DNA from: JACKII01 sp965222315
GTDB lineage: Bacteria; Pseudomonadota; Alphaproteobacteria; Bin95
NCBI GenBank assembly: GCA_965222315.1
Contig: OZ244951.1
Location: forward strand, 930,001-994,000
Direction: 5' to 3'
Length of the DNA stretch: 64,000 nucleotides
Both the position numbers and the translations under genes were made by a program. The notes under the pieces were generated by a model. That model was not told the DNA's origin, did not search any database, and saw only the letters and a program-made list of their open reading frames with translations. This document shows positions 34,825 to 43,383 of the stretch, in pieces (position 1 is the stretch's first letter; every line of letters starts with the position of its first letter).

Positions 34825-35877
34825 ATGAAGTTTTCTGTCCTGGCCCTGTTCGTTGCAGCTTTGCTTGCTGTACCATTTTACATATCCTCCCACCAGGCTG
34901 ACGCCGCTCCGGACGCCGCTGCTGATGCACGCAAGATCCCGGTGACCATCGACAATTTCGCGCGGGCTGCGAGCGATATTGAGTTCGACAAGTACGTCAC
35001 GCTCGCCGGCGGCGTTAACCGCTTCTACCACTTCCGCGAGCCGACGCCGGTCGATAATCAGCCGACCATCCGGATGAACCGAGATACGCTCTACAGCACC
35101 GTGGTCGTCGACATCAGCGAAGGCGCGACGCTGACACTGCCGGACGTGGGCGAACGCTACATGTCAGCGATGGTGGTCAATCAGGATCACTACATCAACG
35201 AGGTGTTTCATGGTGGCGGCATCTACACGCTCGACATGGACACCTTCGATACGCCCTACGTGATTGTCTACATGCGTACGCTGGTCGATGCCGATGATCC
35301 TGAGGACGTGGCGGCGGTGAATGCCATCCAGGACCAGATGACTATCGATGCGGCGGCGTCCAATCCCTTCATCTTGGCGGATTACGATCGGGAGTCCTAC
35401 GAGGCGCTGATCGAACGCCTCAATGCGCTCCTGCCCTTCGCCGGCGGGATCAAGGGGACCTTCGGAAAACAGGAAAACGTTATTCCGGTTCGCCACCTCA
35501 TCGGCACTGCCGTCGGCTGGGGCGGCCTGCCCGAGACCGAGGCCATGTATCCCGCCAACGTCCCCAACCTGCCCGTTGGCGAATACAAGATAGAAGTGCC
35601 TGCCGAGGTGCCTGTGGGCGCGTTCTGGTCGGTCAGCCTCTACAACGCGGACGGGTTCTTCGAGAAGAACGAGCACGATGCTTACGTCGTCAACTCGGTC
35701 ATGGGCGAGCGGAACGAGGATGGTTCGATCACCGTCCATTTTGGCGGCTGCGATGACGGCCGGGTGAACTGCCTGCCGATCATGGAGGGCTGGAACTACA
35801 TCGTGCGGCTTTACCAGCCAGGACCGGAAATTCTCGACGGCAGCTGGACCTTTCCAGATGTCGAACTGGCAAACTGA
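34825..35877 (+). CDS. DUF1254/DUF1214 exported protein 1
   Basis: The 350-residue protein has a signal peptide (about 1-29). A DUF1254 region follows with NRFYHFREPTPVDNQPTIRMN, NRDTLYSTVVVDISEGATLTLP and MVVNQDHYINEV. A DUF1214 C-terminus follows with GAFWSVSLYNADGFF, DGSITVHFGGC, GWNYIVRLYQP and EILDGSWTFP. ATG 34825 has a strong ribosome site (GGGAGGT); an upstream start at 34804 is less likely. The domains are widespread in envelope proteins but of unknown activity. It is closely related to the 40491 protein. Confidence 0.85.
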   Translation: MKFSVLALFVAALLAVPFYISSHQADAAPDAAADARKIPVTIDNFARAASDIEFDKYVTLAGGVNRFYHFREPTPVDNQPTIRMNRDTLYSTVVVDISEGATLTLPDVGERYMSAMVVNQDHYINEVFHGGGIYTLDMDTFDTPYVIVYMRTLVDADDPEDVAAVNAIQDQMTIDAAASNPFILADYDRESYEALIERLNALLPFAGGIKGTFGKQENVIPVRHLIGTAVGWGGLPETEAMYPANVPNLPVGEYKIEVPAEVPVGAFWSVSLYNADGFFEKNEHDAYVVNSVMGERNEDGSITVHFGGCDDGRVNCLPIMEGWNYIVRLYQPGPEILDGSWTFPDVELAN

Positions 35878-35930
35878 GCCGCGAGGCCGAAGAAACTTCC
35901 CCTGTTCCGCCAGCCAAAGGAGCTGTTTCG

Positions 35931-36911
35931 ATGGGATCTCGCATAAATGGCATGGGCCAGAAGTTCCGCGCCGCCAGTGCCGCGGCGTTCCTTCTCATAT
36001 CGTTATCGATGGTGACCGCCATCGTTGATACGGCACGGGCCGCCGAAGGTGGAGGAAGCCATTATCTGCCCGGTGCACTGGGGGATATCTTTCTGGCATT
36101 GCCGCCCGAGCCCGGTTTCCAGGTCGCGAATGTGGTGTGGTACCAATCGGGAAGTGCCGGATCAGCGGTTCTGGAGGGTCAGGTCGGCCTCGGCCTCGAT
36201 TTGGACCTCGTCCTCAACATGACGTCCCTGACCTACACCTTCGAACAGCCGGTGCTCGGAGGCAGCTATACCATCGGCGCGGCAGTTCCCTTCGGCTATG
36301 CGGCGCTGGACGGCGCGCTGACTGGCCCGCTCGGTGGGCGGTTGCCCTTTTCGGATGACAGCTTCGCTCTGAGCGACATTGCTTTCACCCCGGTTCAACT
36401 GAACTGGAGCGCGGGGCCCTGGTCCTTCAGGCTTTCCGAGACAATCGTCGCGCCGACCGGAGCCTACAACACCTCGGACGGCAGCCTTGTCGATCTCGGT
36501 CGGAACTATTGGAGTTTCGACACAATTGGGGGCGCGACCTGGTTCAATCCGGATTCCGGGACCGAGGTGTCGGCAGCGGCCGGCCTCATGATCAACACCG
36601 AGAACCAGGCCACCGACTACAGGACGGGGACGGAATTCCATTTGGACGCCGTTGCCAACCAGTTTCTGTCGCCAGGCTTCGCCATTGGCCTGCGCGGTTA
36701 TTACTACCAGCAGCTGACGGCGGACAGCGGGTCGGGTGCAACCCTCGGCAGCTTCAAATCTTCGTCCTTAGGGTTTGGCCCGGGCTTCGTCTGGATCCCA
36801 GAATTCGCCGGCGGACGGCTCTCCATCTTCGGAAAGTGGATGCACGACTTCGGTTCCGAGAACCGCTTCGACTCCGACTACGTCACGCTTACGGGCGCCT
36901 GGAAGTTCTGA
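35931..36911 (+). CDS. Outer-membrane channel-like protein (phenol MetA/SphA type)
   Basis: The 326-residue protein has a signal peptide ending near ARAAEG. Alternating amphipathic strands follow, and the final residues LTGAWKF end in phenylalanine, the classical outer-membrane beta-barrel signature. Composition and layout (YLPG near the start, IGAAVPFGY, FGKWMHDF) match the MetA-pathway/SphA-like transporter family seen beside aromatic and solvent degradation genes. A ribosome site (AAAGGAG) precedes ATG 35931. It probably gives small hydrophobic compounds access to the periplasmic proteins encoded around it. Confidence 0.78.
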   Translation: MGSRINGMGQKFRAASAAAFLLISLSMVTAIVDTARAAEGGGSHYLPGALGDIFLALPPEPGFQVANVVWYQSGSAGSAVLEGQVGLGLDLDLVLNMTSLTYTFEQPVLGGSYTIGAAVPFGYAALDGALTGPLGGRLPFSDDSFALSDIAFTPVQLNWSAGPWSFRLSETIVAPTGAYNTSDGSLVDLGRNYWSFDTIGGATWFNPDSGTEVSAAAGLMINTENQATDYRTGTEFHLDAVANQFLSPGFAIGLRGYYYQQLTADSGSGATLGSFKSSSLGFGPGFVWIPEFAGGRLSIFGKWMHDFGSENRFDSDYVTLTGAWKF

Positions 36912-36979
36912 ATCGGGCCGACAGGCCCGACCCTAGCATTCTGGACCTTCCTCGCAATCGAACGAACCACCAAGGAGCA

Positions 36980-38446
36980 ATGTTGATGAAACGTCTTGCA
37001 AGGTCCCTCGCGCTTGCTGCGTGTCTTTCCATTCCAATGGGGGCGGCAGCGCAGCAAGGCCAACTGGTGGAACTCACCGACGCCCAGATGGAGGAACTGG
37101 TCCGCCGCTCCTACCAGTACGTCGCCATGTTCAACGTGAACCAAAAGGGCGCGCTCGACCCCGACAATCCCCAGAACACGGGTGGCTACAACCGGGTCAA
37201 GGCCAACACCGAGCTGGCCGATCACACGTTGCGGGTCATTGCGCGGCCCAACAATGACACGCTCTACACCGTCGCGATGATCGATGTCACGGAAGAGCCG
37301 GTCGTGCTGAATATTCCGGCCTTCGATTCGACCTATGTCTCGCTGATGGTCACGGCCTATGATCACTATGTGAATATCCCGTTGTCGACCACAAAGGGCG
37401 ATTTCGACGAACCGGCCACCATGGTGTTCTACAGCGAACGCACGCCCAGCTACGACGGCGAACCGGTAGATGGTGTCGATATGATCGTGGAGACCACGGG
37501 TGACTTCGTCAGCGCCGTGTTTCGCGTGATGCCGCACGCTGCCGAACCGGAGCGGATGGAGCGCAATCTCGCCGCCATGCGAAGCGTCGATGTGGAGCCG
37601 CTGTCGGAATTCCTGGGCAAGGGCGATCGTGAAGCGCATGTCCGCTCCTGGGGCAGCCCAGACATGGTCGGCCGCAACCTCGATCTGCGCGAGGACACGG
37701 CCCGATTTCCACCCTATGGCTCGGATTTCGAGATCTTCGAGGATCGCTTCATCGAGGTGATGCAGTTCGTAGTGAACCACACGACGTTCGATCCAAACGA
37801 CGAACTGGACGCGGGTCTGCTGGCGGTTTTGGAACCGCTCGGCATCGCACCGGGCAACGCTTACGATCCCGACACGGCACCGGAAATCGACGGTGACGCC
37901 CTGCGCGCCGTGGCGCAGGAGGTTGCCGCAGGAGAACTGGCCAAGTTCGGCGATCAGGATTTTCTGGACAAGAACCTCACCGGCCTGTTCCAGCCCAAAG
38001 GGCAGATATCTCTTGAACTTCAAACCTTCCAATCCGTGTCCGGGCCCATAGGACAACCCGCCGCGGAGGCGCTCTACCCCGCTATCCTCACCGAGGACGG
38101 AGCGCCAATGAACGATATGCACGACTACGAGATCGTAATGACTGCCGAGGAGCTGCCGCCGGTCAATGCCTTCTGGTCGGTGACGCTCTACGAGAACGAA
38201 ACCGGCTTTTTCATTCCCAATGACCGCTACAAGTACAGCGTGGGCGAGAACGCAGGCTTCAAGCTCGACGAAGACGGCGGAATCCGCATCGTCGTCGCCG
38301 CTGAACAGCCCGAAGGCGTGCCAGAGGAGAACTGGCTGCCCATCAACCGGACTGACATGGACCTCGACATCATCATGCGCCTCTACGCGCCCGACCTGGA
38401 GAGATATGCAACCTGGACCGCCCCCGTCGCCCGGCGGCTGGATTAA
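36980..38446 (+). CDS. DUF1254/DUF1214 exported protein 2 (long form)
   Basis: The 488-residue protein starts at ATG 36980 behind AAGGAG and has a signal peptide ending GAAAQQ. DUF1254 landmarks are YQYVAMFNVNQKGALD, GGYNRVKANTELADHTLRV and NNDTLYTVAMIDV. A long central helical region of about 150 residues is absent from the other two copies. The DUF1214 part has VNAFWSVTLYENETGFF, NRYKYSVGE-like DRYKYSVGENAG and MDLDIIMRLYAP. The frame is open much further upstream inside the channel gene, but the signal sequence fixes the start. Confidence 0.84.
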   Translation: MLMKRLARSLALAACLSIPMGAAAQQGQLVELTDAQMEELVRRSYQYVAMFNVNQKGALDPDNPQNTGGYNRVKANTELADHTLRVIARPNNDTLYTVAMIDVTEEPVVLNIPAFDSTYVSLMVTAYDHYVNIPLSTTKGDFDEPATMVFYSERTPSYDGEPVDGVDMIVETTGDFVSAVFRVMPHAAEPERMERNLAAMRSVDVEPLSEFLGKGDREAHVRSWGSPDMVGRNLDLREDTARFPPYGSDFEIFEDRFIEVMQFVVNHTTFDPNDELDAGLLAVLEPLGIAPGNAYDPDTAPEIDGDALRAVAQEVAAGELAKFGDQDFLDKNLTGLFQPKGQISLELQTFQSVSGPIGQPAAEALYPAILTEDGAPMNDMHDYEIVMTAEELPPVNAFWSVTLYENETGFFIPNDRYKYSVGENAGFKLDEDGGIRIVVAAEQPEGVPEENWLPINRTDMDLDIIMRLYAPDLERYATWTAPVARRLD

Positions 38447-38471
38447 GGGGGCCGCGCATTTAAGAAAGCCA

Positions 38472-38500
38472 GGGACGCCGAATGATCGCCGCGGCGTCCC
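38472..38500 (+). promoter_or_regulatory. Intercistronic stem-loop
   Basis: GGGACGCCG (38472-38480) pairs perfectly with CGGCGTCCC (38492-38500) over an 11-base loop, 26 bases after the stop of the long DUF1254 gene. No T-run follows, so it may stabilise or separate transcript segments rather than terminate. Confidence 0.35.
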
Positions 38501-38583
38501 CACCCCGGGAACCCGTTTCCAAAATGTTCGACGGCAGAGGGGGCTTCCCCGCAATCGACCCACACCAAACAAAGGATCTAGCG

Positions 38584-40476
38584 ATGTCGTTCAAACTCAA
38601 TCGACGTGAAATGCTGCTCTCCAGCGCGGCGCTTGCGGCAGTGCCTGCAACGGCCGGAGCCTTCATCACTGTTCCCGCCCGTGCGCAAAGGGCGAGCACC
38701 CGGGACCTGTCTGCCTCGACCGCGCAGATCGACGCCTATATGGGCGCGCCGGTCGAACTGGCGAAGGCAAAGAACGGGGCGATCGCCAACAAGCGGCTTC
38801 TCGACGGGATCGACAAGGTCGCCTGGCCCGAACCCACGATCGAACAGCCGGCCGAGGGGATCTGGGTGTTCGGCGGCTATGGGCTGGCGCCCATGGCCGT
38901 GATCGATACCGATGAGGGGCTGATCTGCTTTGATACCGGCGACACCAAGCACGACGGTGAGTTAATGTTCGAGGCGCTGCGCACGGTGAGCGACAAGCCT
39001 GTCAAAGCGATCATTTATGGGCACTCGCACACCTGCTTAGGCGCCGGCGTCCTCGCCGAAGGCAAGGACGATATCATGATCATCGGCCACCCCGACCTGA
39101 ATGCCGTGGTGGAGCAGAATGCCGGCGGCGCGCCGGCCTATTTCCCCGAGATCGGGCCCTATCTGACGGCGCGATTGCTGATCCAGTTCAACACCTTCAT
39201 GCCGGACAAGGGCGATGACGCCTGGGTCGTGCCGACCAATCTCGAAGTGGACGAAGGAGCGTTCATCCCGGTGAATACGCCGGTCGATGATGAGCAGGAA
39301 ATGACCGTGCTCGGCGTGCGGATGCAATTCTTCACCCGCTACGGGTCGGACGACAAGGTTCACACGACGGTTTGGCTGCCAGACCGCGAGATTCTCTTCA
39401 CCACCATGCTGTGGTCGAGCCCGCCGCAGCTTTACTCGGTGCGCGGCGACGTGTTCCGCGATCCCCGCGAGTGGATCGCCGGCCTCAAGCACAATCGCGA
39501 TCTTCAACCCGAGGTGTTGATCTCCGCCGCTTGCCGGCCGGTTGTTGGCAAGGAGAAGATCCAGAAGACACTGGAAGGCTATCTTGACGGCGCGAGCTTC
39601 GTCCTCGACCAAAGCCTGCGCGGCATTCTCGGCGGCAAAGGGCCTAACGATCTGAGGCACCTCGTAACCTTCCCTGATTATCTCAAGGAGACCCCCCACA
39701 ACCTTCAGAACTATGGGGAAATCTCGTCCTACGCGCCGGCGGTCCACTACCAGTGTGTCGGCTGGTACGACAACGACGCCGCCAACCTCAAGCCTGTTTC
39801 TCCGTGGGACGAGGCCGAGCGGATTGTGCCGCTCATGGGCGGGCGCGAGGCGGTTCTGGCTGCCGCGGCTAAGGCGATGGAAAAGAAAGAGTATGCCTGG
39901 GCCGCGCAACTGGTGAACTATCTGTTCAAGCTGGACCCGCAGGACGCCGAAGTCCGGCAGGCCAAGGCCGATGCGTTGCGCCAGATGGCTTATGTCTCGA
40001 CCGGGGCAAACGACCGGGCGCACCTGATGTCACAAGCCCTCGCGCTCGAAGGCAAGGTGACGCTCCCACGGGTCATCCCGCCCGCACCGGCCTTCATCGC
40101 TGCGTCGCCCACCACCTTTGTCGATTACTTCCGCGTCCGCATCGATCCGACGAAAAGCGGCGAAACGGACAAGGTTCTGCGCTGTGATTTCCCGGATGGG
40201 AGCAGCGCGGCCTTGCACATCCGCCGGGCCGTGGCCGAATTCGTCCCATCGCCGGACGATCACTACCGGAAGCCCGACGTCGCCTTGGCCATGTCAGGCG
40301 AAGCCTGGGCGAAGATTTATCTGAGCCAGGCAACACCGCAGGAGTTAATCGAAAGTGGGGAAATCACGATGAGGGGCGACGCGGGCGAAGCGGCCCGGCT
40401 GATCGACATGTTCGACCGTTATGTGCCGGAGAACGCCGTTGTCGTACCCCCGGCCGCGCGCTCGCCGCAACGATAA
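38584..40476 (+). CDS. Tat-exported alkylsulfatase-like metallo-beta-lactamase protein with altered metal site
   Basis: The 630-residue protein has a twin-arginine signal (NRREMLLSSAALAA). An SdsA/BDS1-type metallo-beta-lactamase domain (about 60-400), a dimerisation domain and a C-terminal SCP2-like domain (from about 510) follow. The metal motif HxHxDH reads H147-S-H149-T-C151-L152, so the aspartate and last histidine are missing. The later region ISAACRPVVGKE also lacks the usual histidine. Sulfatase activity is therefore doubtful; a different metal site or a non-enzymatic role is possible. AAAGGA precedes ATG 38584. Confidence 0.78.
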   Translation: MSFKLNRREMLLSSAALAAVPATAGAFITVPARAQRASTRDLSASTAQIDAYMGAPVELAKAKNGAIANKRLLDGIDKVAWPEPTIEQPAEGIWVFGGYGLAPMAVIDTDEGLICFDTGDTKHDGELMFEALRTVSDKPVKAIIYGHSHTCLGAGVLAEGKDDIMIIGHPDLNAVVEQNAGGAPAYFPEIGPYLTARLLIQFNTFMPDKGDDAWVVPTNLEVDEGAFIPVNTPVDDEQEMTVLGVRMQFFTRYGSDDKVHTTVWLPDREILFTTMLWSSPPQLYSVRGDVFRDPREWIAGLKHNRDLQPEVLISAACRPVVGKEKIQKTLEGYLDGASFVLDQSLRGILGGKGPNDLRHLVTFPDYLKETPHNLQNYGEISSYAPAVHYQCVGWYDNDAANLKPVSPWDEAERIVPLMGGREAVLAAAAKAMEKKEYAWAAQLVNYLFKLDPQDAEVRQAKADALRQMAYVSTGANDRAHLMSQALALEGKVTLPRVIPPAPAFIAASPTTFVDYFRVRIDPTKSGETDKVLRCDFPDGSSAALHIRRAVAEFVPSPDDHYRKPDVALAMSGEAWAKIYLSQATPQELIESGEITMRGDAGEAARLIDMFDRYVPENAVVVPPAARSPQR

Positions 40477-40490
40477 GGAAGGAGACTTTC

Positions 40491-41489
40491 ATGAGATTTG
40501 TTCTGATCCTAGCGCTTTGCCTCCCGACGCTGACCTTTGCTGAGGAGGTCACCCTCGAGAACCTCGTGCGAGCAGAGACGGATCATATGATCCGCGCCAA
40601 TATGGAAGCCTACGGCGTCAAGGTGGGCGATCTCGCCCACCAACGCGAAATGGTGGATCTCAAAAATCAGCCGGTGATCCGGATGAATGTGGATACGCTC
40701 TACTCCTCGCTCGTCCTCGACCTGTCGGAGCCGGCGGAGATTACGCTGCCCGAGATCGGCGGGCGTTATCAGTCGATGCACGTGATGAGCCAGGATCACT
40801 ACATGTTCGTCGAAGCGACGCCCGGTACCTACAGGCTGACCGAGGATGAGGTCGGCACAAGGTTCGCGGCCGTCGCCTTCCGGACCTTCGCCGACCCGGC
40901 AGACCCCGAGGACATCGCCGCTGCGCACAAGGCGCAGGACGGAATCGCGGTGTCCGGTGGCGGCGACGGACCGTTCGAAGCGCCGGACTGGGACCTTTCG
41001 CAACTGTCCGCGGCGCGCCAGGCGATAAATGACCTCGTGGCGGATATCGGCTTCAACACCCGCTATGCCTTTGGGCGCAAAGACGAGGTTCGCCCGGTCG
41101 ACTACGTGGTCGGCGCGCTGGCGGGCTGGGCCGGTTTGCCTGTCAGCGCCGCCATGTATGTGTTGGATAGCGTGGAGAAGAACGACGGCAAAACTCCCCA
41201 TGCGGTCACGGTCAAGGACGTGCCCGTGGATGCGTTTTGGTCGGTCACCGTTTATAACGAAGACGGCTACATGGAGCCCAATGATCTCAACCGGAACAGC
41301 TATAATGGCGTCACCGCCAAGCCGAACGACGACGGTTCCATCACGCTCCATTTCGGCGGCTGCGGTGACGCCCAGGTGAACTGCATCCCGATCACGCCGG
41401 GTTGGAACTACGCCATCCGCCTCTACCAGCCGCAGGAAGAAATTTTAGATGGAAGCTGGACTTTCCCGGCAATCGAGCCGGGCAACTAA
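40491..41489 (+). CDS. DUF1254/DUF1214 exported protein 3
   Basis: The 332-residue protein has a short signal peptide (about 1-17, ending LTFAEE). A DUF1254 part has MIRANMEAYGVKVGDLAHQ, QPVIRMNVDTLYSSLVLD and HVMSQDHYMFVE. The DUF1214 end has DAFWSVTVYNEDGYMEPN, DGSITLHFGGC, GWNYAIRLYQP and EILDGSWTFP. It is a paralogue of the 34825 protein, especially in the last 100 residues. AAGGAGA precedes ATG 40491, only 14 bases after the sulfatase-like gene, so the two are co-transcribed. Confidence 0.85.
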   Translation: MRFVLILALCLPTLTFAEEVTLENLVRAETDHMIRANMEAYGVKVGDLAHQREMVDLKNQPVIRMNVDTLYSSLVLDLSEPAEITLPEIGGRYQSMHVMSQDHYMFVEATPGTYRLTEDEVGTRFAAVAFRTFADPADPEDIAAAHKAQDGIAVSGGGDGPFEAPDWDLSQLSAARQAINDLVADIGFNTRYAFGRKDEVRPVDYVVGALAGWAGLPVSAAMYVLDSVEKNDGKTPHAVTVKDVPVDAFWSVTVYNEDGYMEPNDLNRNSYNGVTAKPNDDGSITLHFGGCGDAQVNCIPITPGWNYAIRLYQPQEEILDGSWTFPAIEPGN

Positions 41490-41533
41490 CATGAGATAAG
41501 AGACCGATGAAATTGTGTCGATGGCTCGCGATC

Positions 41534-41851
41534 TTATTTAATAGCCCGACATTCTCCACGGGCGGAAACGCTGGTGATGCGGCAATCGGCATCCATATAG
41601 ACGACGATGCGGCCGGATTTACAACTGCTCGGTCGCGCATAGAATTGGTAGCCCGCGACGCGTTTGTAACCGGAGCTAGCTTGTTGTTCGTCAACATCCC
41701 ACTTGACGTCATTTAGGCTGTCCCAAGACACCCCTTCTTCTGCGAGCTCAGCCTTAACTTCTGCCTCGCACTGATTATCGGCCGCCAGCGCCAGCGTACT
41801 GGTCAGAGCAAAAGCGCAAGCAACCCCTGCGTTGAGCAAAAACTTCGTCAT
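41534..41851 (-). CDS. Small periplasmic protein of unknown function
   Basis: The 105-residue protein has a Sec signal (about 1-23, ending ALAADNQC) and a mature part of about 80 residues with three further cysteines likely to form disulfides (QCEAEV, SSCKSGR, DADCRI). It looks like a small secreted beta protein of the PepSY or DUF type, but I cannot name a family. It converges with the DUF1254 gene before it, 45 bases apart. Confidence 0.6.
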   Translation of the reverse strand: MTKFLLNAGVACAFALTSTLALAADNQCEAEVKAELAEEGVSWDSLNDVKWDVDEQQASSGYKRVAGYQFYARPSSCKSGRIVVYMDADCRITSVSARGECRAIK

Positions 41852-42239
41852 TCTTTGTCACCTCCGCTTGACTAAAGATAAAACACTACTTGAAAAAGCG
41901 AGTGCCCAACAAACGAGCGTACTCTGAGCATCGACTATATACAGCAAAGGAAGCATCGGTGAAAAGTCGATTAATGTCATTAATGTCAGTTGCAGTAAGA
42001 AAATTTACCGTCGCGGCGGCGCAAAAATGGATTATTCTGCGGGCTTCAACTGGGCACCCGCATTAACCATGTCTGGTAGCGACTTTGCCGGTAACATTCG
42101 CCGTTGAGGAATATGGGTAGGTCAGATCGGTCAGTTTGGAACGCTTCAAGCGTTTGTTTGGTGTTGTCAGGCTAACTGGTTGGTGCTCGGTGCGAGGTTG
42201 CGATATCAATCGGCATGCGCCAGATCCCCTATAGCCGCC
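41852..42239. other. Intergenic stretch at the edge of an IS relic
   Basis: This 388-base stretch is AT-rich on its left side (41870-42010), probably holding the promoter of the small periplasmic gene. Its right part leads into a decayed IS6-type sequence. Short frames are present but nothing convincing. Confidence 0.4.
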
Positions 42240-42864
42240 ATCGCTTTCCCCCTGCCAGTATCCGGCATGTTGTCTGGCTCTACTTCCGCTTCGCACTCAG
42301 CGACCGGACGTAGAGGATCTGTTGGTCGAACGAGGGATTGATGTCTCTTGCGAAACCGTGCGCTGCTGGGTGCTCGAGTTCGGTCGTGCCTACGCAGGCC
42401 GGATCCGGCATAACCGCCCAAAACCATCGGATCGCTGACATCTGGATGAGGTGTTCATCCGTGTCGTGGGACGGACCCAGTATCTCTGGCGGGCGGTCGA
42501 TGATGAGGGCGAGGTGCACGACATCATCGTCCAGCCGCGCCGGGACCGGAAAGCGGCTCTCTAGCTGTTGCGGAACTTATTGAAGCGTCAGGGATATGTG
42601 CCCGATGCCATCGTCACTGATCGCCTTCGCTCCTATGGTGCCGCCCTGCGTATCCTCGGACTGACCGACCACCACGTCACGGTTGGGCGCTCGAACAATG
42701 GGGCCGGGGTTTCGCACCAGCCGACCCGACAAAGGGAGCGCCAGCGCCGGAACTTCCGACCGCTAGGCTCAGCCCAACAATTCCTTGCCGTCCATGCCGC
42801 TATCTACAACCTGTTCAACATCCAACGCCATCTGATCTCACGCCGAACTTTGAAGACCTTCTGA
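42240..42864 (+). pseudogene. Decayed IS6-family transposase
   Basis: Read across frames, the region spells an IS6/IS26-type transposase: VWLYFRFALSDR, then after a frame change VEDLLVERGIDVSCETVRCWV, then HLDEVFIRVVGRTQYLWRAVDDEG (first Asp), VTDRLRSYGAALRILGL (second Asp) and GSAQQFLAVHAAIYNLFNIQRH. At least two in-frame stops (before HLDEV and after RKAAL) and a frameshift inactivate it. The last intact piece is 42568-42864. Confidence 0.82.
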
Positions 42865-43383
42865 GCCGCCGCCTTTGCCAGGTGCCAGGACACCGTTATG
42901 GCCTGAGTGGCCGCAAGAAACGTCCTTCGCTCGATCTGAAGGCGTTAACGTGTCAAAACCCGTGACGCTATCCGTCAGGCTGGATGCGACGCCGGGAACA
43001 TGCTTATAGCCTCGCCCAATACTATACGGTCCATCGCGTCGCGCGGCTGGGCTCATGTGGGTCGGTAACCAGTGCCATTAGTATAACACGGATACATTAA
43101 ATACGTAGTAGTCCAAAAATTGTTTCAGTCTATGCCTGCCTCAGGTGCGGATTGTCGTCATGTCTTTTCGGCATCGCGTTTTTCACATTGATTTGGCGTT
43201 TGAGTCGGGACTAGGCTGAATCTCAGAAGAACTACTCGGACCCGGCTTTCTAGCGGAAGGTTGAGAGGTGATTGGATAGCCTCATCGACGTCTGAAAGGC
43301 TGAATGCGTAGGGCTCTTCAGAGCCCGTTAGAAGCGCTCATGTTTCGGTGGCATGCGCGCTGGAAGCCAAGGAGCGCTTTGCT
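42865..43383. other. Upstream region of the injection-system operon
   Basis: This 519-base gap separates the IS6 relic from the sheath gene. It contains an AT-rich patch at about 43075-43135 and a hairpin GGGCTC-TTCA-GAGCCC at 43311-43326, about 58 bases before the sheath start. The operon promoter is likely here, but I cannot point to a convincing -35/-10 pair. No gene is recognisable. Confidence 0.4.
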
